From Dorea_D sp963559605 (GTDB lineage Bacteria; Bacillota; Clostridia; Lachnospirales; Lachnospiraceae), in the NCBI GenBank assembly GCA_963559605.1, contig CAUWLL010000022.1:1-42759 (forward strand): a stretch of DNA of 42,759 nt, given 5' to 3'. The notes under the pieces are model-generated. The model ran no database searches. It worked only from the letters and a program-made list of their open reading frames with translations, and was not told where the DNA came from. Positions 21,096 through 29,824 of this stretch are shown one piece after another; position 1 is the stretch's first letter, and each line of letters opens with the position of its first letter. The position numbers and the translations under genes are program-made.

Positions 21096-21115
21096 GACTT
21101 CCTCCAAACCAACAA

Positions 21116-21143
21116 TAAGGGTATCAGTTCCCCAATACCCTTA
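21116..21143 (-). terminator. Hairpin between codY and the next gene
   Basis: A 9-bp stem TAAGGGTAT/ATACCCTTA with a 10-nt loop lies 10 bp after codY. No real T-run follows, so it may be a weak terminator or an mRNA-stabilising structure with readthrough. Confidence 0.45.
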
Positions 21144-21153
21144 TCGTGAATTT

Positions 21154-21936
21154 TTAACTGTTTCTTTCTGCTTTAATCTCGTCCAACTTTGTAAATACAT
21201 AGTCGTTAACAACTTTAATATAAGTTCCCTTCATACCGGAAGAACGTGATTCTATAACACCGGCGCTTTCAAATTTACGAAGAGCGTTCACGATTACAGA
21301 ACGGGTAATTCCGACTCTGTCGGCAATTTTGCTTGCCACCAAGATTCCCTCTGTTCCGTTTAACTCTTCAAAAATGTGGATGATCGCTTCCAGCTCGGAA
21401 TAAGAAAGTGTACTGATCGCTGACTGTACAATATGCTCTTTCCTTGTCTCTTCTGCACTTTCTTCGTTCACCGAACGAAGCATCTCAAGACCTACGACCG
21501 TTGTTCCATACTCGCTTAAAATAATGTCGTCAATCTCATACGTTTCGCTTTGCTTGTAGATAAATAAAGTTCCAAGTCTTTCCCCTGCAATATCAATAGG
21601 AGTAATGATCGCGTGATAACCTTTTGCCGACTCCGCAGAGAATCCCAAAGTCTCAAGGTTAACATTCTCCTTGGTGGAGAGAATACTGAGAAGTCGTTCG
21701 TTAAGCATCGGATCAATATGCTTTCCTACTTCTCTCTCGATCAATTCCGTGATATACGGTACATCTTCACATTTACTGCCGCCAAGGACTTTTCCTTTTT
21801 TACTGACTACAAGCGTATTAGAATCTAATATTTCCGTCAGGACTTCACAAATATCGTTAAAGACTACTTTACTTGAGTTGTTATTATGCAGCAACTTGTT
21901 AATCTTCCTTGTTTTGTCTAATAACTGTACACTCAT
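21154..21936 (-). CDS. codY: GTP- and branched-chain-amino-acid-sensing regulator CodY
   Basis: The 260-residue CodY has an N-terminal GAF-type sensor (about 1-155) and a C-terminal winged helix (ASKIADRVGITRSVIVNALR, about 203-222, then SSGMKGTYIKV). CodY represses nutrient-acquisition and branched-chain amino acid genes when GTP and isoleucine are plentiful. It follows topA in the order dprA-topA-codY seen in many Firmicutes. Confidence 0.97.
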   Translation of the reverse strand: MSVQLLDKTRKINKLLHNNNSSKVVFNDICEVLTEILDSNTLVVSKKGKVLGGSKCEDVPYITELIEREVGKHIDPMLNERLLSILSTKENVNLETLGFSAESAKGYHAIITPIDIAGERLGTLFIYKQSETYEIDDIILSEYGTTVVGLEMLRSVNEESAEETRKEHIVQSAISTLSYSELEAIIHIFEELNGTEGILVASKIADRVGITRSVIVNALRKFESAGVIESRSSGMKGTYIKVVNDYVFTKLDEIKAERNS

Positions 21937-22016
21937 ATTCGCTCCTCCATCCTATAGGATTATGTTATCATACAATTTATTTTTTTACAACGAATTTCCT
22001 AATTATTTTCAGTATA

Positions 22017-24083
22017 TTACTTATTTTCTACATATCCGCACTGCTCATTGCTACAGCACAGCTTATTTCCCTTTTCTACCATATAATTTCCACACTTCGG
22101 ACATGGTTTTTCTGACGGTTTCTGCCAAGACATAAATTCACATTCCGGGTTATCCTCACATCCGTAATACTTACGTCCTTTTTTTGTCTTGCGGAGCACC
22201 ACGTCTTTTCCGCATACCGGGCAGGCAACGCCGATCTTTTCAAGATAAGGCTTTGTATTACGACAATCCGGGAATCCGGGACAGGCTAAAAACCTTCCGT
22301 GAGGACCATACTTAATGACCATGTTTCTGCCACACTGTTCACAGATCACATCCGTCACTTCATCCTCGATCTTCACCTCTTCTAATTCCTGCTGCGCTTT
22401 TTCCACTGCCTCTTCAATATCCGGATAAAAATTCTCAATAATCGTTTTCCAGTTTACCTTGCCTTCTGCCACTCCGTCCAGAAGACTCTCCATATTGGCA
22501 GTAAAGTTTACGTCCACAATACTCGGGAAAGAATGTGTCATGATATTATCTACAACCTCTCCCACTTCTGTCAGATACAGATTCTTATTCTCTTTTGCCA
22601 CATATCGTCTTGCAATAATGGTAGAAATGGTAGGCGCATAGGTACTCGGACGTCCTATCCCCAGCTCTTCCAGTACTTTTACAAGAGCAGCCTCCGTGTA
22701 ATGAGCAGGCGGCTGTGTAAAATGCTGCTTTGGATCAAAGCTTTCCTTCGTCAGACCTGTATCTGTATCCAGCCCTTTTACCAGAACATTATTCTCCTCT
22801 TTTTCTTCTCCGGCTTCCGTGTATATCAGGCGGAATCCTTCAAACGCAACCTTAGAAGCAGATACGTGGAAACGATACTTTCCTGCGGCAATCTTTACAG
22901 AAGTTGTCTCGTATCTTGCGGGCTTCATACGGCTTGCAATAAACCGTTTCCAGATCAGCTGATACAGGCGGAACTGATCTCTGGAAAGAGAGTCTTTCAT
23001 AGCCGCCGGGGTACGTGTCACATCCGTAGGACGGATCGCTTCATGGGCGTCTTGTACATTTTTTTTTGTTTTTGCCGCTTTTTCTCCTCCGGAAGACACA
23101 TACTCCTTCCCATACTGTTCGCAAATGTATGCTCTTACATTCTCATCTGCCTCGTCTGAAATTCTGACAGAGTCTGTACGAAGATACGTAATAAGACCAA
23201 CAGTACCATTTCCCTTCACATCGATTCCTTCATACAACTGCTGGGCAATCCGCATGGTTTTGGCAGTAGCAAAATTAAGCGCCTTGGATGCTTCCTGCTG
23301 CAAAGTACTGGTAGTAAATGGAAGAGGCGCTTTTTTCATACGCTCCCCTTTTTTCACTTCTGCCACATGGTAGTCGGCATCTTCTACTTCTTTCAAAATC
23401 TGATCCAGCTCTTCTTTCGAAGAAATCGTCATCTTCTTTTTCTCTGTTCCGTAGAACTTTGCGATCAGAGGCTTTTTTTCTCCCGCTACTTTCAAAGACA
23501 CGTCTAACGTCCAGTATTCTTCGGGGATAAATGCGTTGATCTCTTCCTCTCTCTCCGCAATGATTCGAAGCGCCACAGACTGCACACGTCCTGCACTTAA
23601 GCCTCGTTTCACTTTTGCCCACAGAAGGGGACTGATCTTATATCCTACCACTCTGTCCAACACTCGTCTTGCCTGTTGTGCGTCCACAAGATCCATATCA
23701 ATTTCTCTTGCATTTTTCAAAGACTCTTTGACTGCATTTTTTGTAATCTCATTGAAACTGATACGATAAGTTTTCTTATCCTCCAGCTTGAGCGCCTTGC
23801 AAAGATGCCAGGAAATCGCTTCTCCCTCACGGTCCGGGTCGGTTGCGAGATAGACTTTATCTGCTTTTTTCACTTCTTTTCGAAGATTTGCCAGGATTTC
23901 CCCTTTTCCCCGGATGGTAATATATTTTGGCTCAAACCCATTCTCCGGGTCTATACCAAGCTGGCTTTTCGGCAGATCGCGCACATGACCGTTCGATGCC
24001 GCCACCACATAATTACTTCCCAGAAACTTTTTAATTGTTTTCACCTTGGCAGGCGACTCCACGATTACAAGATAACGTGCCAT
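22017..24083 (-). CDS. topA: DNA topoisomerase I
   Basis: The 688-residue type IA enzyme relaxes negative supercoils. The Toprim domain at the N-terminus carries VIVESPAK (Glu9) and TDPDREGEA (Asp82, Asp84). The catalytic tyrosine is Tyr300 in GLITYLRTDSVR. Three Cys4 zinc ribbons form the tail (VICEQCGRNM, VACPVCGKDV, KPCPKCGNYM). It starts 29 bp after dprA, so they are likely one transcript. Confidence 0.98.
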   Translation of the reverse strand: MARYLVIVESPAKVKTIKKFLGSNYVVAASNGHVRDLPKSQLGIDPENGFEPKYITIRGKGEILANLRKEVKKADKVYLATDPDREGEAISWHLCKALKLEDKKTYRISFNEITKNAVKESLKNAREIDMDLVDAQQARRVLDRVVGYKISPLLWAKVKRGLSAGRVQSVALRIIAEREEEINAFIPEEYWTLDVSLKVAGEKKPLIAKFYGTEKKKMTISSKEELDQILKEVEDADYHVAEVKKGERMKKAPLPFTTSTLQQEASKALNFATAKTMRIAQQLYEGIDVKGNGTVGLITYLRTDSVRISDEADENVRAYICEQYGKEYVSSGGEKAAKTKKNVQDAHEAIRPTDVTRTPAAMKDSLSRDQFRLYQLIWKRFIASRMKPARYETTSVKIAAGKYRFHVSASKVAFEGFRLIYTEAGEEKEENNVLVKGLDTDTGLTKESFDPKQHFTQPPAHYTEAALVKVLEELGIGRPSTYAPTISTIIARRYVAKENKNLYLTEVGEVVDNIMTHSFPSIVDVNFTANMESLLDGVAEGKVNWKTIIENFYPDIEEAVEKAQQELEEVKIEDEVTDVICEQCGRNMVIKYGPHGRFLACPGFPDCRNTKPYLEKIGVACPVCGKDVVLRKTKKGRKYYGCEDNPECEFMSWQKPSEKPCPKCGNYMVEKGNKLCCSNEQCGYVENK

Positions 24084-24112
24084 ACAAACAGTTCCTCCAT
24101 AGAAGCGGTTTC

Positions 24113-25198
24113 TTATTTTTCCCGCGTTCTTATATAATAATTCTTAGATACTTCTTCGATGTATCCTTCCAGTTCCAAAGTTGTCAGCTGCTCCATCACT
24201 TCTTTCGGGCTGATTCCGGTTTCCGACACCAACTCCTGAAAGCCTTTCGGGAACAGACCGAGACAACTATACACTATATTTTCCGTAGTTTCAAGCGTTT
24301 TTTTATTTTTGTCTGAATTTTGTCCGAATTTTATACTCCCCAAACTTAGTGTTCCGATCAATTCTTCCGGAGAAATTAAAATACCTGCACCCTGAGAGAT
24401 CAGCCTGTGACATCCCAGACTTAAAGGGCTTGTAACCGGTCCTGGAAGAGCGAACACATCCTTTCCCTGCTCCAACGCCATATCGGCAGTGATCAAAGAA
24501 CCGCTTTTTTCTTTCGCCTCCATCACCAGGATTACATCCGCCAATGCACTGATGATCCGGTTACGCGCCGGAAAATACATAGGAAGAGGCGGGGTACCGG
24601 GCGGCTGTTCAGAAATAAGCCCGCCCTCCTTTTGTATATCCATGTAAAGTCCCAGATGTTCTCTCGGATAACAAATATCCACACCACATCCTAACACTCC
24701 ATAAGTTTTCCCTCTGCCATTTAACGCTCCTCTTTGCCCGGCCCCGTCAATTCCCCTCGCCATACCACTGATCACACAGATCCCATTGTTCGCAAATGCC
24801 TCTCCATAGGCAAGCGCCATTTGCTCCCCGTAAGGCGTACATTTTCTCGCGCCTACTATGGCAACGGACGGACGTTTCTCGTCCGGAAGACTGCCTTTTA
24901 CATAGAGCGCATAAGGCGGCTGTTCTATTTCTTTTAATTTCACCGGATACCGAGAATCGTAACAGGGTATAAATGAAATGCCTGCTGCCACGAGCTTCTC
25001 AAAATTCTGCTCGAGCGAACGCTCCTTCTTCGCATTTAAAATAAGAGACCTTTCTTTTTCTGACAAAAAAGAGAACTTTCTAAGTGTAGTTTCTTCTATA
25101 TAATATATAGCTTTTGCATTTCCTATGCACTCCCGCAGCTTTCTTTTCTTTTGATCGGACAAGGCACGGATACATGCAAACCAGTATTCATAAATCAA
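24113..25198 (-). CDS. dprA: DNA-processing protein DprA
   Basis: The 361-residue protein has an N-terminal SAM-like part and the Rossmann-type DNA_processg_A domain. Motifs include VAIVGARKCTPYG, ISGMARGIDGAGQRGAL, YPREH and the PLPMYFPARNRIISAL stretch. A small winged helix ends it (TGISPKEVMEQLTTLELEGY). DprA loads RecA on single strands taken up in transformation. It starts 4 bp after comM and is co-transcribed with it. Confidence 0.96.
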   Translation of the reverse strand: MIYEYWFACIRALSDQKKRKLRECIGNAKAIYYIEETTLRKFSFLSEKERSLILNAKKERSLEQNFEKLVAAGISFIPCYDSRYPVKLKEIEQPPYALYVKGSLPDEKRPSVAIVGARKCTPYGEQMALAYGEAFANNGICVISGMARGIDGAGQRGALNGRGKTYGVLGCGVDICYPREHLGLYMDIQKEGGLISEQPPGTPPLPMYFPARNRIISALADVILVMEAKEKSGSLITADMALEQGKDVFALPGPVTSPLSLGCHRLISQGAGILISPEELIGTLSLGSIKFGQNSDKNKKTLETTENIVYSCLGLFPKGFQELVSETGISPKEVMEQLTTLELEGYIEEVSKNYYIRTREK

Positions 25199-25202
25199 AC
25201 GC

Positions 25203-26741
25203 TTACCTCCCCCAATATTTTTTATCTAACGTACGGTAACCGATGGCTTCTTTTAAGTGAGATTTTTGAATTTTATCAGAAGCCTCCATATCCGCAATGG
25301 TTCTTGCTACCCGCAAGATTTTGTGATAAGTTCTTGCAGTCAATCCAAGCGTTGCAAACGCCTGTTGCATCAGAGCTTCCTCTTCTGCTCCTAAAGGACA
25401 ATATTTATTTAGTTCTTTTACCCCAAGTCTTGCGTTTGTTATAATCTCCGTTTCCCGGTACCGCTGCCTTTGAATGTCCCGTACACGGCACACCCGCTCC
25501 CGAATCTGTGCCGATGTCTCCTGCTGCCCTCCCTTCTTCAGATCCTCATACGGGATCTGAGGGGCTTCCACGCAAATATCCATTCGGTCTAAGAAAGGCT
25601 GGCTCACGCGTCCGAGATATTGCCGAATCTGTCCGGGCGTACAGATACATCTGGAATTATCCGGATAATTTCCGCAGGGACATGGGTTCATGGCAGCCAC
25701 CAGCATAAAATCTGCCGGAAACACATAGTTCCCCTGACTTCTGGCAAGGTGGATCTGATGTTCCTCCAACGGCTGACGCAGAACCTCCAGCACATTTTTT
25801 TGAAATTCTGCAAGCTCGTCCAAAAACAAGACTCCTCCATGAGCCAGCGAAATCTCACCGGGAACAGGTACGCCTCCGCCACCGATAAGCGCTGCCTTTG
25901 TAACAGTATGATGTACGCTTCGAAAAGGTCTTCCGGTAATCAATGGACGGTTCTCGTCAAGCTTTCCAACAATACTGTATATTTCTGTAATCTCCAGACT
26001 TTCTTCCATGGAAGGAGTCGGAAGGATTGTAGGAATCCGTTTTGCCGCCATAGATTTTCCACTGCCCGGAGGTCCTACAAACAACAGGTTATGCCCGCCG
26101 GACACCGCCACTTCCACCGCCCGCTTCACTACTTCCTGCCCTTTAATGTCGCTGTAGTCGAGTAGAGCAGATTCCAAAGGACTCCCGGCAACACAGTCCT
26201 CAGAGCCTGTCCAGGGCGTAATCTCACATTCCCCTTTCAGATAAGCACAAACCTGACCGAGGCTCTCTGCACCCAATATTTGAATCCCCGATACAAGTGC
26301 GCCCTCTGACACATTCTGTTTTGGAATAAGACAAGTATGACAGCCAAGGCTCTTTGCCCTTCTCACCATAGGCAGAATGCCGGAAACCTTCTGCACATTT
26401 CCGTCCAGCCCCAACTCTCCTACCACCATTACGCCATCCAAACGTTTCGCAGGAAATACCCCTACAGACAGAAGTACCGCCAACGCCACCGGAAGGTCGA
26501 ACGCCGCTCCCCGCTTTCGCATAGTCGCCGGTGCAAGATTTACCACAATCTTTTTCGGCGGAATCTGGATGTTACAGTTTCGTATGGCAGTTTTTACTCG
26601 TTCCGCCGCCTCTTTCACCTCAGAGGACAAGTAGCCCACCATGTGAAAAGCCGGAAGCCCATTGCTTACATCCGCCTCCACATGAATGAGCTCTGCCCGT
26701 ATTCCGTGAAGCGCGGCAGATACTACTGTACTAAATGCCAT
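25203..26741 (-). CDS. comM: ComM/YifB AAA+ ATPase (Mg-chelatase-like)
   Basis: The 512-residue protein has an N-terminal ChlI domain (HVEADVSNGLPAFHMVG), a Walker A at GPPGSGKSMAAKR, a Walker B at VLFLDELAEF, and the C-terminal Mg-chelatase-type domain. An inserted cysteine cluster (NPCPCGNYPDNSRCICT) is typical of the family. ComM homologues help branch migration during transformation. It is the first gene of the comM-dprA-topA-codY group. Confidence 0.95.
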   Translation of the reverse strand: MAFSTVVSAALHGIRAELIHVEADVSNGLPAFHMVGYLSSEVKEAAERVKTAIRNCNIQIPPKKIVVNLAPATMRKRGAAFDLPVALAVLLSVGVFPAKRLDGVMVVGELGLDGNVQKVSGILPMVRRAKSLGCHTCLIPKQNVSEGALVSGIQILGAESLGQVCAYLKGECEITPWTGSEDCVAGSPLESALLDYSDIKGQEVVKRAVEVAVSGGHNLLFVGPPGSGKSMAAKRIPTILPTPSMEESLEITEIYSIVGKLDENRPLITGRPFRSVHHTVTKAALIGGGGVPVPGEISLAHGGVLFLDELAEFQKNVLEVLRQPLEEHQIHLARSQGNYVFPADFMLVAAMNPCPCGNYPDNSRCICTPGQIRQYLGRVSQPFLDRMDICVEAPQIPYEDLKKGGQQETSAQIRERVCRVRDIQRQRYRETEIITNARLGVKELNKYCPLGAEEEALMQQAFATLGLTARTYHKILRVARTIADMEASDKIQKSHLKEAIGYRTLDKKYWGR

Positions 26742-26785
26742 AATACCACCTCTTTCTTTTGTATTTCTTCTTTTACATTTCTTCT

Positions 26786-27409
26786 CTAATTCTTAAAATA
26801 CTCCCGTAATTTTTCAATTGCACTTTTTTCTATCCGGGACACATAAGAACGAGAGATTCCAAGCCTCTTTGCAATCTCCCGCTGGGTATATTCCTCTTCA
26901 TTATAAAGACCATACCGCATCTTCAATACCAGCCTCTCTCTTGGCGACAGCTCTGATTCCACCCGGGAATACAACGTCCGAATATCATCTCTTAGCTCCA
27001 CCTTCCGATGAGCGTCATCCTCATCTGTCTCGATAATATCAAAAAGCTGTATCTCATTGCCCTCCCGGTCAGTACCGATCGGCTCATACAAAGAGACTTC
27101 TCTGGATATTTTCTTCTTCGCCCTTAGGTGCATGAGAATCTCATTTTCGATACATCGGGCTGCATAAGTTCCCAGCCTTACGCTTTTATCGGGGTTAAAG
27201 CTTGCGACTGCCTTGATAAGCCCAATCGTACCGATGGATAAAAGATCCTCTGTATCTTCTTCCAGCGACTGGTATTTCTTTACAATATGTGCAACGAGGC
27301 GCAGATTCCTTTCTATTAGAATATGTTTCGCTTCAAGATCACCCTCCGTGTACTTTTGCATGTAATACCTTTCTTCCGAAGCTGTGAGGGGTTGGGGAAA
27401 TGATTTCAA
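26786..27409 (-). CDS. sigK: Sporulation sigma factor of the SigK type, uninterrupted
   Basis: The 207-residue product is closest to SigK: FPQPLTASEERYY at the start, region 2 NLRLVAHIVKKY and SIGTIGLIKAV, the SVRLGTYAARCIENEILMHL core, and region 4 YTQREIAKRLGISRSYVSRIE. It lacks the long pro-sequence known from Bacillus, and no skin-like insertion splits it. TTG at 27409 has AGAGGTG 6 nt upstream; the GTG at 27418 overlaps that ribosome site, so TTG is the likelier start. It should direct late mother-cell genes. Confidence 0.85.
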   Translation of the reverse strand: MKSFPQPLTASEERYYMQKYTEGDLEAKHILIERNLRLVAHIVKKYQSLEEDTEDLLSIGTIGLIKAVASFNPDKSVRLGTYAARCIENEILMHLRAKKKISREVSLYEPIGTDREGNEIQLFDIIETDEDDAHRKVELRDDIRTLYSRVESELSPRERLVLKMRYGLYNEEEYTQREIAKRLGISRSYVSRIEKSAIEKLREYFKN

Positions 27410-27418
27410 GAAAAGCAC

Positions 27419-27785
27419 CTCTTAAAGTATTTAATTCTAGTCTATGTAAACGTCCTCCTTTTTGTGCTTTTCCACTGTAAAATAATATCTTTGGGAATCT
27501 CATACCGGCGAATGCCGGACAAAACACAATGAATTGACATGCCCTTTGGCAAAATAGGAATTTTCTAAGATTTTCAAGATTTTGTAGGGATAGTATAACG
27601 TATCTTTTCAGAAAGTACAACTTCTGTTTCCCTTTATTTTTTCACAAAAATATTGTCGAAAGTTAAGTGATTTTTCACAAAGACCTCTTTTCCATAAGAA
27701 CAAAGAAGAAAAACATTACAGAATAATTCCCTATCACATAAAGGGAGAGGCACTCACGCCTCTCCCTGAATTCTTCCTGTTTTTA
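27419..27785. promoter_or_regulatory. sigK upstream region (long leader) plus trhP terminator
   Basis: On the minus strand a possible sigma-A-like promoter, TTGTAC (27615-27620) with TATACT (27592-27597), is 17 bp apart and would give a leader of about 180 nt. The leader has a TCCGGC-ATTC-GCCGGT hairpin near 27510-27525. A frame of 93 residues overlapping this region is not protein-like. The remainder up to 27740 is AT-rich with nothing recognised. Confidence 0.4.
27743..27766 (-). terminator. Terminator of trhP
   Basis: A perfect 9-bp stem GGGAGAGGC/GCCTCTCCC with a 6-nt loop is followed on the minus strand by TTTATG, about 20 bp after the gene. Confidence 0.85.
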
Positions 27786-29021
27786 CTATGTTTCCGGCTC
27801 CGCCCGTCTCAAAATGTCGTACATTTCTGCACTTTCGCTCAGTTCTACATACAATACCTGTTTCGGATGCGGGGCGCTTTCCTGCTGGCAGCCGTCCTCA
27901 TCTACAATTCGTCGTACCGTAACCTCAATGTTACGTCCGTCCGGCTTCATAATCTCGATGGTTTCTCCCACAGAAAATTTATTCCTCTGCTCTATCCTGC
28001 ACATTCCATCCTTTTCTCCGCCTACAATTCCGAGGTACGTATACTCCTTCACATACGTATTGCTGTCATAAATCTGCGTCTCCTCGTCCGGCTTTCCGAA
28101 ATAAAATCCGGTTGTAAACTGACGGTATGTACAATTGGAAATCTGATCTTTGTACCAATCCATATTCTTCTTATAGAGCGCCGGATCCTCCAGATAATCG
28201 TCGATGGCCTTCCGATAGGTTCTTGCCACTGTCGCCACATACAAAGCCGTTTTCATACGTCCTTCTATTTTCAAACTGTCAATTCCCGCATCCAGCATCT
28301 CAGGAATATGTTCGATCATACACAGATCTTTGGAATTGAAGATATATGTTCCACGCTCATTTTCATAGACCGGCATATACTCTCCCGGCCTCGTCTCCTC
28401 CACCACAGAATATTTCCATCGGCAAGGATGCGTACACGCTCCCTGATTTGCATCTCTTCCGGTAAAATAATTACTAAGCAGGCACCGTCCCGAATAGGAA
28501 ATGCACATGGCTCCGTGTATAAAACTCTCAATTTCCATTTCCTCCGGAATATGTTCGCGAATCTCTTTAATTTCCTTTAAAGAGAGCTCTCTGGCAGACA
28601 CCACACGTTTTGCCCCCAGCTTCCACCAGAAATCATACGTTCCGTAGTTTGTATTATTTGCCTGCGTACTGATATGCCGCTCAATCTCCGGGCAGATTTC
28701 CTTTGCCAGCATGAAGATCGCAGGATCGGCAATAATGAGACCGTCCGGCTGCATCTCTTTTAATTCTTTCAAATATTCTTCTACACCCGGAAGATCATCA
28801 TTATGGGCAAGAATATTTACCGTCACATACACCTTTACTCCATGTTCGTGGGCAAATACAATTCCCTCTTTCATATCTTCCGACGAAAAATTCTTCGCTT
28901 TCGCACGAAGTCCAAATGCCTCTCCGCCAATGTATACTGCATCTGCTCCAAAAATAACCGCTGTCTTTAACACTTCCAGACTGCTTGCTGGAATCAATAA
29001 TTCCGGACGTCTGTTTCTCAT
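27786..29021 (-). CDS. trhP: U32-family tRNA hydroxylation protein TrhP
   Basis: The 411-residue U32 member starts with RRPELLIPASSLEVLKTAV and carries the family signature FIHGAMCISYSGRCLLS followed by GACTHPCRWKY, whose cysteines may hold an iron-sulfur cluster. TrhP-type proteins make 5-hydroxyuridine at tRNA position 34 using prephenate. It directly follows a TrmR-like methyltransferase, which uses that product, as in the Bacillus yrrMNO cluster; only one U32 gene is present here. Confidence 0.85.
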   Translation of the reverse strand: MRNRRPELLIPASSLEVLKTAVIFGADAVYIGGEAFGLRAKAKNFSSEDMKEGIVFAHEHGVKVYVTVNILAHNDDLPGVEEYLKELKEMQPDGLIIADPAIFMLAKEICPEIERHISTQANNTNYGTYDFWWKLGAKRVVSARELSLKEIKEIREHIPEEMEIESFIHGAMCISYSGRCLLSNYFTGRDANQGACTHPCRWKYSVVEETRPGEYMPVYENERGTYIFNSKDLCMIEHIPEMLDAGIDSLKIEGRMKTALYVATVARTYRKAIDDYLEDPALYKKNMDWYKDQISNCTYRQFTTGFYFGKPDEETQIYDSNTYVKEYTYLGIVGGEKDGMCRIEQRNKFSVGETIEIMKPDGRNIEVTVRRIVDEDGCQQESAPHPKQVLYVELSESAEMYDILRRAEPET

Positions 29022-29069
29022 TTATTATCTCCTCTGTCTGCTTCTTATATTTTCTGCACTTCCTCCGAT

Positions 29070-29714
29070 CTATGAACGCTTCACACTGAGCGCTACTCCG
29101 TCTCCCAACGGAAGTAAGGAGGTTTGCAGCATTTCATTATGCTTTAATTCATACAAATATTCTCTCATGCGGCTGTGAATTGTGCGGTTTCTCCGCTCCA
29201 CCGCAAACCGGGACTCAATGACATCCCCGTCTTGCAGCACATTGTCAGACACAAGTACTCCTTCCGGCGCCAGAAGCCTGATCGCTTCAGGCATGTAATG
29301 GATATACTGTCCTTTTGCCGCATCCATGAAAATCAAATCATAAGGACCGTCCAAAGACTGCATAACTTCCAACGCATCCCCCTCTATCAACTTAATTTGA
29401 TTTTCCTTCCCCGCCCGTTTGAAATTCTCCCGTGCAATGGGAATCCGCTTCTCGTACTTTTCAATGGTTGTAATAGAACTGCCCTCCGGCATATATTCAC
29501 TCATCAAAATAGCAGAAAAACCAATGGCAGTTCCCACCTCCAGCACCCGCATCGGCTTTTTCATCAACAACAGCACCTTCAAAAAGCTTTGCGTTTCCTT
29601 GCGGATAATCGGCACAAACGTATCCAACGCTTCCTGCTCGATCGCTTCTATTATGGGGCTTTCGGGCATTTCCAACGAGTGTATGTATGTAGCCATTCTC
29701 TCATCAACAATCAT
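29070..29714 (-). CDS. trmR: tRNA 5-hydroxyuridine O-methyltransferase, TrmR/YrrM-like
   Basis: The 214-residue SAM-dependent O-methyltransferase has motif I VLEVGTAIGFSAILMSE, the acidic motif ITTIEKYEKR, and metal or active-site segments DLIFMDAAKGQY and VSDNVLQDG. Next to trhP it most likely converts 5-hydroxyuridine to 5-methoxyuridine in tRNA. The ATG at 29714 follows GGGGGTG in a 22-bp unit that is repeated upstream, so two ribosome-site/ATG pairs stand in tandem. Confidence 0.85.
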   Translation of the reverse strand: MIVDERMATYIHSLEMPESPIIEAIEQEALDTFVPIIRKETQSFLKVLLLMKKPMRVLEVGTAIGFSAILMSEYMPEGSSITTIEKYEKRIPIARENFKRAGKENQIKLIEGDALEVMQSLDGPYDLIFMDAAKGQYIHYMPEAIRLLAPEGVLVSDNVLQDGDVIESRFAVERRNRTIHSRMREYLYELKHNEMLQTSLLPLGDGVALSVKRS

Positions 29715-29736
29715 TTGGGTACACCCCCTTCTTCAT
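29704..29736 (-). CDS. 10-residue upstream frame created by the duplicated trmR start
   Basis: The second copy of the 22-bp unit supplies its own GGGGTG and ATG. Reading from it gives MKKGVYPNDC and stops 8 bp inside trmR. It could modulate trmR translation, or be an accident of the duplication. Confidence 0.3.
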   Translation of the reverse strand: MKKGVYPNDC

Positions 29737-29771
29737 TTGGGTACACCCCTTTCTTCAATCGGGTACACCCC
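29712..29771 (-). repeat. Tandem 22-bp repeat carrying the trmR ribosome site and start
   Basis: Units at 29712-29733 and 29734-29755 differ at one base, and a partial third unit runs over 29756-29771. Each holds GGGGTGTACCC, and the first two hold an ATG. The period is exactly 22 bp, so unit gain or loss would shift spacing and frame. Confidence 0.85.
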
Positions 29772-29783
29772 AAACCGCAATAT

Positions 29784-29816
29784 AGGACGTAGCCCTTTTG
29801 AAAAAGTCTACGTCCT
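29784..29816 (-). terminator. Hairpin after rnjA
   Basis: A 9-bp stem AGGACGTAG/CTACGTCCT lies between rnjA and the trmR repeats, 8 bp after the rnjA stop. No T-run follows, so termination may be partial. Confidence 0.5.
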
Positions 29817-29824
29817 CATTTACA

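Noticed and set aside
27339..27620. 93-residue frame upstream of and overlapping sigK
   Set aside because: The residues look random, it overlaps sigK out of frame, and it spans the likely promoter and leader.
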